This document shows positions 56,060 to 64,000 of a stretch of DNA of 64,000 nt, piece by piece (within the stretch, counting starts at the first letter, position 1; each line of letters begins with the position of its first letter). The stretch spans positions 1 to 64,000 of the forward strand of contig CAUYUJ010016354.1 of the NCBI GenBank assembly GCA_963575745.1. The letters run 5' to 3'. The notes under the pieces are model-generated. The model worked only from the letters and a program-made list of their open reading frames with translations. It was not told where the DNA came from and made no database searches. This stretch comes from Prorocentrum cordatum (taxonomy: Eukaryota > Sar > Dinophyceae > Prorocentrales > Prorocentraceae). Both the position numbers and the translations under genes were made by a program.

Positions 56060-59000
56060 GGACGAGGAGGAGGAGGACGAGGAGGAGGAGGATGGGGAGG
56101 AGGAGGAGGAGTCGGAGGACAAGCCTTACCTTGATCAGCGCGCGCGCACTGAGCAGGAGGAGGGAGGATTGGCCGAGGGCGAGGCAGGAGGAGGAGGGGG
56201 AGGAGGAGGATAAGCGTTACTTACCCTCTCAGCGCGCGCGCGCATTGAGCATGCGGCATGCGCGCGCCCGAGCACGCGCGCACCAGGGGCCTCTTCAGCA
56301 AACGCCGCCTGCTGAGCGCAGCTGCATCCCGCTGGCGCTTCGCGCGCTCGACGAGCCCGACCTGGCGCGCGAACTCCGCATGCGTGTCGAGGTCGACAAT
56401 GTTGAGCATGCCCCACCCGAGACCGACGCCAACTGAGACCACGCGCATTGCATTGCCAGCTTGGCTCCCCACTGCGTTCTTACCCCTTTTGCGCACGATG
56501 TTGAATGAACACGTTTCCCCAAAAAACGTCAACTCTGGGACCACTGGGAAGCCTTGCATCAGGAGCAACTCCCTCGGCACCGCCCATCTCTTGTGGAACG
56601 AAGAATACAGCAGGCCGACGTTCGAGATCAGTGTCTGGGCGTGAGAAGCCCCGCGGTTTGTCGAAGAATGCAAGACTGGATGCTGGTCGAGGTCTGCCAA
56701 GACGCCGAAACGGTTGCCTCGGACCTGGAGCGGTCCGGCGGTCCTCTTCCTCCTCCTCCTGCCCCTCCTCTCCTCCTGTTTAATATGGTCAGACGTCGAA
56801 CTGTGATCCAGAGGCGTGCCCTCCTCCCTCCTCCTCCTCCTCCTCCTCCTCCTCCTCCTCCTCCTCCTCCTCCTCATCTCCATCTCCATCATAATCCCCT
56901 CTTCTTTTCAGGCACGTCTGAAACATCATACTGTTCTACACTTTGCAACTTAATGTATTCCTGAAGGAGGAGGTGGTGGAGGGAGAGAAGGAGACGAGGG
57001 GGTGAGAGGCGAGGGGTCACCTGGTCGCAGTACATATGCAGCCAATCGAGCTCCCTCTGATTCAAAGCATCTGAGAAATCCGATTTGCTTGCCTCCTCCG
57101 GCAGAGCCCCGCCATGGCGATCGAGCACGCTCTTGCGCGTCGACCCACTCGCCCACGCAGCGTCGAGTTCTTCCACCGACGCATACTCGAAGTACGCATG
57201 CCAGTGCACGTCGCACCGACGTTCCTGGCTCGCCGCGAACACCTGCCACGGCACTCGCTCCTGAGAAGGGAGATGTTACCCAAGAAGGCACGGGGCCCGA
57301 TGGGCCCGGGGCCCTAAGGTCTTAAGGCCCCCAGGAAGAGGAGGAGGAGGAGGAGGAAAGGAGGAGCGGGAGGAGGAGGAGGAGGAGGAAGGCGATCGGG
57401 AGGAGGAGGAGGAGGGGGGCGGGCCGGCATGACTCGACAAGTCACCTACATATCGAGAGGGGACATATCCGCTGGAAGGGGGAAGGGAACCCGAACAACC
57501 CATGCGGTGAGTGATTCGCTTACCCACTCGGAGCCACTCGCCCTTCCGAATGGATGAGTCGTTCAGTCCCCTTTCCTCCTGGGGGGCAGTTATCGGCCAG
57601 TGTTCGGAATCCTGGAGCGCGCGGCGGTGCCTCAACCACGTGTAACGCCTCTCGCGGTCCACGGGGTAGCCCATCGTGGACGGGTTGATGATGATGCTGT
57701 GCATGACGTATAAATCTCGGAGCGCGAAGAGATGGAGCGGCATGGGGGGTGACATAAAGGCGCGAGCACCATGTGATACAATGCACGCTGGATCCAACTT
57801 GCATCGCAATGGTGCAAGTGGGAAGGGGCACGTACAGCTGGAGGGGAAACGTCGCACTCTGATCCATCGGACCTCTACTACCCTCCTCCTCCTCCTCCTC
57901 CCCCTCCTCCCCCCCCCCCTTGCCAGAACACTAACTGCGGAAGGGCTGAGGAAGGGGGCGCGCGCGAGGTGCCTCCGAGTAGCCGCATGAGGAGCTCCGG
58001 CGGGAACTCCTTCACGTTCTCGTGGAGGATGCCCGCCTCCTGCACCTTCCGCCTGCGCTGGGCGCGGACGGAGGGCACGAGCGCGCTGCGAGGGAGTGGG
58101 GGAGGCGAGGGGAAGGATGAGGAGGAGAGGGAGGAGGAGGAGGAGGAGGACGAGGAGAAGGACGAGGACGAGGACGAGGAGAGGTGAAGGGGGAAGAAGA
58201 AGGGGAGGACGAAGTACGACGACGATCACGACAGAGAGGACGAGAGGAGGAAGGGGGAGGGAGAAGAGGATGAGGAGGAGAAGGGGTCGGCGTGGAGAAC
58301 GAGGATGGGCAGGAAGCAGAGCTAGACACGAGGAGTGGCGAGGTGCGCGCCTGTGCGATGCCCATGCGTACAGCTGGACTCGCGTCTTGCCGCGTAGACC
58401 GCTCCGTTCATTTTGTTGTGGCGACCAATCCGGGCACGGCGTTCCTGCGATGCGTAGCTTAGCGCGAGGTGTCGTGCACGCAGCGCCGTGCACAATGCAA
58501 CGCGCTCTGGCTCCGACGAAGGGGGTCTTGACCAAGCGCTCGAAATCAGGGTCCTCAATCCGATGTGATTCTAAGTCAATCGTCGTGCGCACGCGCCCCG
58601 GTGGAATAAGATCCAACACATCGTTGAAAATGCATAGGGGTCCATTGGGCATAATCTTGAGTTCCTCCTGGCATTCTGCGGCATAGTCCATCGCCCAAAG
58701 GTTAACTGGCCGATCAATCTCGCTGAGCATTCCCCCGCTGAAGTGGTTGAGCCCGTCGAATAATGAGCACATCGCTATCTCGGGCGTGCCAACTCCTGAG
58801 AATGCTGTGGATACGCTGATGGTACGCATACGTTGGCACGAATCTCGAATGTGTGCATATGTGTCCATGTTGAATAGCAGTCCTGTTGTTGCAATCATGT
58901 GCTCAACCCATTTCATGGCGTCGCGAAGTGTCGACACGTGTGCATGCGGATGTGGAGGAGGTGGCAGCGGCCCATGTTGGAGTGGCGGCGGCAGCGGTGC

Positions 59001-60855
59001 ATCCGCAGGTAGCTGGGCAGCAAGAGGAGCAACTGGCGCGACACGAGGAACACCGACACCTCCAACCTGGGAGGCGAATGTGGGCAGTCAAAGATGGGGC
59101 ATGCAGTAGGATGCATTCGCCAACACATTTCTCACGACGCACACACGGTACTCGACATCATATTCAAGACGCGCACGCTGTAATGTGAAGCACATATTGG
59201 CTGCATCTACGCTCTCGTACCCACAATGATGAACTCAAACGACCTTCCCACATGACATCATCTCGCATCATTACACAATTCTGATGATCCGATCCCCCTC
59301 AGTGTCCTCGTCTGACGGCCCGACTCCCCACCATCAGGATCACATCAGGACAGCCCGACCCATCATCAGGACCCTCCCCCCTGACGAGCCGACCCACAGC
59401 ATGGCTCCATCATGACAGCCCTACCTCACCCCTCAGGAACCCCTCCGGACGGCCCACCCCCATCAGAACCACATCCCGACTGCCCAGCGCCTCCTCGTGA
59501 GCATCTCCTGACTGCCCGGCGCCCCCTCGGGACCCCCTCCTGATGGTTTGGCACCCCGTGGGGTCCCCTCCTGAAGGCCAGACCCCCCCCACAAGACCCC
59601 CTCCTGACGGCCATATCACCCTCAGGACCCCCTCCTGACAGCCCCATCCCCTCCTCAGGACCCCCTCCTGACGGCCCGAACCCTCTCGGGACCCCCTCCT
59701 GACGGTCCGACCCCCCCTCGGGGCCCCCTCCTGACGGCCCGACCCCCCTCAGGACCCCCTCCTGACGGCCCGCCCGCCCCTCGGGACCCCCTCCTGACGG
59801 CCCGAACCCTCTCGGGACCCCCTCCTGACGGCCAGATCCCCCGCTCAGGACCCCCTCCTGACGGCCATATCACCCTCAGGACCCCCTCCTGACAGCCCCG
59901 CCCCTCCTCAGGACCCCCTCCTGACGGTCCGAACCCTCTCGGGACCCCCTCCTGACGGTCCGACCCCCCTCAGGACCCCCTCCTGACGGCCCGCCCGCCC
60001 CTCAGGACCCCCTCCTGACGGCCCGCCCGCCCCTCGGGACCCCCTCCTGACGGTCCGAACCCTCTCGGGACCCCCTCCTGACGGCCAGACCCCCGCTCAG
60101 GACCCCCTCCTGACAGCCCGCCCCCCCCTCAGGACCCCCTCCTGCCAGTCCGAACCCCCTCGGGACCCCCCCCTGGCGGCCCGACCACCCCCCGGGGCCC
60201 CCTCCTGACCGCCCGACCCACCCTCAGGACCCCCTCCTGACAACATCCCCCCCTCAGGACCCCCTCCTGACGGTCCGAGCCCTCTCGGGCCCCCCTCTTG
60301 ACGGTCCGACTCCCCCTCAGGACCCCCTCCTGACCGCCCGACCCCTCCTCGGGGCCCTCTCCTGACAGCCCGCCCCACCCCCCCCTCAGGACCCCCTCCT
60401 GACGGTCCGAGCCATCTCGGGCCCCCCCCTGACGGCCCGACCCCCCTCCTCGGAACACCCTCCTGACCGCCCGACCCCCCCCCCCCCCCCTCAGAACCCC
60501 CCCCCCCCCCCATGGCGATCCGATCCCTCTCATGACCCCCTCCTGGCAGCCAGACCCCCCCCCCCCCCTGACGGCCGACCCCCCCCCCTCCATGACCCTC
60601 TCACGACAGTCCGTATGCCTCTCAGGACCCCCTCCTAACGGTCCGGCCCCCCTCAGGCCCCCTCACGAGGGCCCCCGATCCCACTCGGGCCCCCTCCTGA
60701 CGGCCGCCCCCCCCTCTCATGATCCCCTCCTGATTGCCCGACTCCCCTCAGGACCCCCTCCTGATGGCCAGCCACGCCCTCGGGACTCCCTCCTGGCCCT
60801 TCGCCCCCCCCCCCACCCATCAGAACCCCCTCCTGGCGACCAGACCCCCTCTCAG

Positions 60856-60897
<42 letters not shown>

Positions 60898-63800
60898 CAT
60901 CATCATCCTCATCATCATCATCATCAGCAGCATCATCATCATCAGCATCATCACCATCGTCATCATCATCATCATCATAATCATTATCGTCGTCGTCGTC
61001 ATCATCATCATTATTATCATAACCGTCATCATCTTCATCATCACCATCATCGTCATCGTCATCGTCATCGCCATCGTCATATCAGCATCAGCATCGGCAT
61101 CAGCATCATCATCAGCATCAGCACCGTCATCATCATCGTCGTCATCGGCCTCGTCATCGTCATCATCATCGTCATCATCATCAGCAGCATCATCATCATC
61201 AGCATCATCATCATCAGCGTCATCGTCATCATCGTCATCGTCATCATCATCACCATCGCCAGCATCATCGCCCACATCATCATCGTCCACATCATCATTA
61301 TCAACAGCATCATCATCATCGTCATCATGAGCAGCATCATCCGCATAATGGGCCTAGCCTCAGCACATCACCCCCGTCCACTTCCACCCTCCCCCCATGT
61401 GCCTGCTGCATCTGCTGCATGGCGTCGCCCGAGGTGGCGCGGGGCGCTGCGCCCCTCCGGGCTCCGCGCAGCTCCTCGCCTTGGCCGCCTTGGGCCGTGG
61501 GCCCTGCGCGGCAGGGAGCAGGCGTGGCGTGCGCGGCGGGTGCTGTCGAACTGTACACACCTACATAAGCATCATGTGTTTTGTAAGATCACAGCACGGC
61601 ACAGCATCGCAGCATAACACATATGCGGCTCCGCGTGTAGGCATGCACCGCGCATGATTGCATATGCTGCGGATCTAGTAGTAACATAGTTTCCACGCAT
61701 GGGTCGCGCGTATGCCTCGCCTTGCATGCTCGAAACCTTGCGCCGTGCAATGTTGGTCATAATGCATAGTTATATGAACGGTGGGCCGCCATGGTGACGA
61801 TGATATGGCGATGATGATGGTGTTCATCATGGTGCTGGTATGCGTATGCTGTGCGTGGTACTGATGCAAATGTGCATGAACGGTGGTGCTGGCCTTGAGA
61901 GCGTTGATGACGCTGTTTAGGTTTGCGACGTGCAAGGCGCCAGTACTATGCAATGCTCACCGTGACACACCATGCTCAACGTGCGCACGCTGCGGGCAAT
62001 CCCCACGATTTATTTGGCAAGGGGCGTCCAGTCCAACAACTCATGTGGCGCATGTGTGCAGCAGTGGAAAGATGTCACTCATATCCAAGCGCTTGTCGAA
62101 CAGTGACGCAATGCGCGACGTGATGGGATAGAGGCCTCACCATCCAGGACACTCCAGGAGCTCAAATGACTCCAGGAACAACAAGTCATCATAAAGCGGA
62201 CCCGACGCCTCATCCATGACCCTCCAGGAGCCCGGGCGATGACAGGGAAACAATTATATCATAAAGCTGCGGGCAATCCCCACAATTGATGTTGATTAAG
62301 CAAGGGGTGAGCAATCCAATAACTCATGTGCGAAGCGCAACTACGTGACGTGATGCAACTCTGGTGGCTCCTTCCTCCGATAGAGGCCTCATTATCCAGG
62401 ACCCTCCAGGAGCCCGGACAATACCATGAGAAAATGCCATCATAAAGCTGACCCGATGCTCATCCAGGACCCTCCAGGAGCCCAGACGCTACCATCGAAA
62501 CAAATATAGCATCTGGACTGTCGTGACAGACACGGGAATAGATTGGAGCGGGCAAACGTGCTCTGCGCACCATCGCGCGTGCAGATGCGAGCTACTAGCA
62601 CATACTTCGTAATCCAACGAGCGCGCACTCGAACAGCCCCGCACTTCATCTAGTGCTTCCCTGGCACGCCACCCATGTCCATGTCCCACCCGCTTCGTCA
62701 TCACCTCCTTGCCCTCCTCCATCTCTTCGCTATATCCTTGCTCTCTCCTCCCACTCCTCCCACTCATCGCTATGTGTACTCATTCACTTATCTTAGCTGA
62801 TCCCCCCAAAACATCCCATCTCGCCCATCATGCTGTATTTCGCCATCCTCGCGCGCGGGCATCGCTCCATCGATGACCTGGGGCTCTGTGTCGGGTGCCG
62901 TTACTGGCTCAGCCAGCCAGCGCACACAGGGCAACACTTAACAAGAGCATCAAACGGCAAAGCGAAGCCGTCGGGGAACGCGGGCCACGCCTCCGGGCGA
63001 TTGGCAAGTGCGCGTCGCGCACACCCGGGGTGATATGGGAACATACACAGCGGACACACGAACACTCCAGTGTGCGTGCTCGATTCGCACCAGAGGCACA
63101 ACCCGACACTCGGGTCAGCTGCTGCGAGCGCTGTCTGCCACATCCGCAGCAGTCGCTGAAAGTTTGGAGGCAAAACAGGGGCGAGTGGGCTGGTTTTTGC
63201 AATTTTCACCATGCGCACCCCCACGTTCGGGTGCACTAACACTGGGTCCTGAAAGTAGCGAGCAGCAAAAGGCTTAGAGCCATCAGCCAATGTGAAACTG
63301 GCTGCCGAGAACACGACCTTCTGCCCCTCAAGCCGGACGTACTGCCCGTATGCAGTCGGAGAATCGTGCCAATTGACAAGCTCTACGTGCCGTTCTTCGG
63401 CGCCGCTGTCTGCGTCACCTGCCCACGTCCCAACTCCGACTCGTGCTGCTACCGCAGTCGCTGCATATGCCAGATGCCGCCTATTACTCCATTCATCATT
63501 CTAGCTCCTCCTCTGTCTTGTCATCCCCCCTGCCTCCTCCGCCCAGCCCCGACGACGACGACGCTGCAGCACCCGACAGGAGAAGGAGGGGGAGGAGGAG
63601 GAGGAGGAGGAGGGAAGAGGAGGGACGAGGGACGAGGAGCGGAACTGCTGCGCACTGCACTCCCACCCCCCCACGTTCGGTGTACTCTAGTATCGACAAA
63701 TTGCCCCCTGTCTTGGCAGCCAGCGATTGGAGCGTCACCCCATCCACGGCGACGGCTCGCTCCGCATAAATGCTGCCTCCAACCACTGCCCCAGCGGGTC

Positions 63801-64000
63801 GGTTGATACCATCAAGGCTATCTGGCCCATTCTCAGCATCCATGTGCCTCCCATCCCGCCAGGCCCGCCACAAGCCGCCGATGTCCTCGCCGACGGCGCC
63901 GGGCTCGGGCTCATGGTCGGGGTCGGGGTCGCCGTCCTCGCTTGGGGGCGGGGAGATCGCGCCGAGGGGGGGCGAGAGCAGCAACGGTGGCACGCAGGCT
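55509..64000 (-). CDS. Cytosine-C5 DNA methyltransferase-like protein with PHD-like finger (5-prime partial, 11 exons in window)
   Basis: Exons: beyond 64000-63675, 63418-62905, 61550-61388, 59066-58351, 58052-57973, 57715-57524, 57259-57021, 56724-56225, 56148-56130, 55966-55941, 55764-55509 (stop TGA). Reading frame is continuous at every junction; the last eight exons give 675 aa. Exon 2 has a C4HC3 PHD-like finger (CLWC, CPLCMFPYHPGC, CCPVC). The methyltransferase motifs follow in order: I STAFSGVGTPEIA, IV AGTPCPDWSP with the catalytic Pro-Cys, VI ILHENVKEFP, VIII MGYPVDRERRYTW, IX ELLLMQGFPVVP, X GSQAGNAM. The family transfers methyl from S-adenosylmethionine to cytosine in DNA; activity is inferred. 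Donors are GT in most introns and GC after exons 4 and 5; exon 6/7 shares a G, so the cut is ambiguous. C5-methyltransferase genes are expanded in dinoflagellates and sometimes carried by retrotransposons (established); no RT lies nearby here. The N-terminus lies outside the window. Confidence 0.88.
59290..60850. repeat. Minisatellite, about 30-37 bp unit, 1.5 kb, in the methyltransferase-like gene intron
   Basis: Unit CAGGACCCCCTCCTGACGGC + CCGACCCCCCT, about 45 imperfect copies; unit spacing and the second half vary (GGCCATATCA, GGTCCGAACCC, GGCCCGCCCGC). Lies in the intron 61387-59067. Units are contiguous, with no unique spacers, so it is not CRISPR. Confidence 0.9.
60855..61330. repeat. 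(CAT)n-rich microsatellite
   Basis: CATCATCATCAT with CGT and AGC variants, continuing from the minisatellite in the same intron and ending 58 bp before exon 3 (61388-61550). Confidence 0.92.
61985..62520. repeat. Tandem duplication in the intron 62904-61551
   Basis: 61990-62200 and 62268-62440 share GCTGCGGGCAATCCCCAC, AACTCATGTG, CGACGTGATG and GATAGAGGCCTCA. Within them CATCCAGGACCCTCCAGGAG + CCC and CATCATAAAGC recur four times (about 62140, 62215, 62395, 62465). Confidence 0.7.

Noticed and set aside
59290-60850. Regular repeats reminiscent of CRISPR
   Set aside because: Units are contiguous and variable with no unique spacers; eukaryotic intron minisatellite.

Overview
The window looks like nuclear DNA of a dinoflagellate. 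It is GC-rich and repeat-dense. It carries relics of the dinoflagellate spliced leader (…GTAGCCATTTTGGCTCAAG), introns with GT, GC and GA donors set in short AGG direct repeats, a peridinin-type chlorophyll a-c light-harvesting (LHC) remnant with tandem units, and decayed non-LTR retrotransposons. The species cannot be told from sequence alone; a Prorocentrum-like core dinoflagellate would fit. Bacterial-style operators, ribosome binding sites and terminators do not apply, and I saw no tRNA, rRNA or CRISPR.

Layout. 0.2-2.8 kb (minus): a three-exon immunity-related GTPase (IRG)-like gene whose second intron is an inverted repeat with a TA-flanked element nested in one arm. 2.8-20 kb: almost no genes; short terminal-inverted-repeat (TIR) elements, triplet microsatellites, degenerate tandem repeats and, at 13-14.7 kb, a broken reverse transcriptase (minus). 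20.3-22.2 kb (minus): the RNase H and zinc-finger end of another LINE. 22.6-34.1 kb: a few uncertain coding fragments (minus) among repeats. 35.9-39.5 kb (minus): a hypothetical protein with a C-terminal membrane segment, then a scrambled LHC polyprotein with spliced-leader relics upstream. 41.4-44.3 kb (plus): a decayed LINE (ORF1 and endonuclease) starting with at least three tandem spliced-leader relics and holding two later insertions. 49.6-54.6 kb (minus): an eight-exon gene of about 1,100 codons with no recognised domain. 55.5 kb to beyond 64 kb (minus): an exon-rich gene for a cytosine-C5 DNA methyltransferase-like protein with a PHD-like finger, with two micro-exons and a minisatellite-filled intron.

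Repeat families defined here by comparing copies inside the window: A (about 165 bp, TA-flanked, ends CAGTGG/CCACTG; 3 copies), B (about 178 bp, TA-flanked, ends CAGTCGGGGCG/CGCCCCGACTG; 3 copies), C (about 155 bp, TIR GTCGGGCcTGTCC; 2 copies), D (about 207 bp, TIR GTCGGCGGCGAGCG; 2 copies), E (about 165-bp hairpin with AATCATGGCCC; 3 copies), F (about 175-bp GCAGGATCCTGCA-rich unit; 2 copies, each followed by a hairpin), G (about 215 bp, 2 copies), H (ATCGGCGATGC palindromes), plus (GAATCG)n-type and (CCCCAAGATGGC)n-type arrays.

Nearly every credible host gene is on the minus strand, as expected for a dinoflagellate unidirectional gene array. The genes share no evident pathway. Coordinates of multi-exon genes are spans; exon limits are in the evidence text.
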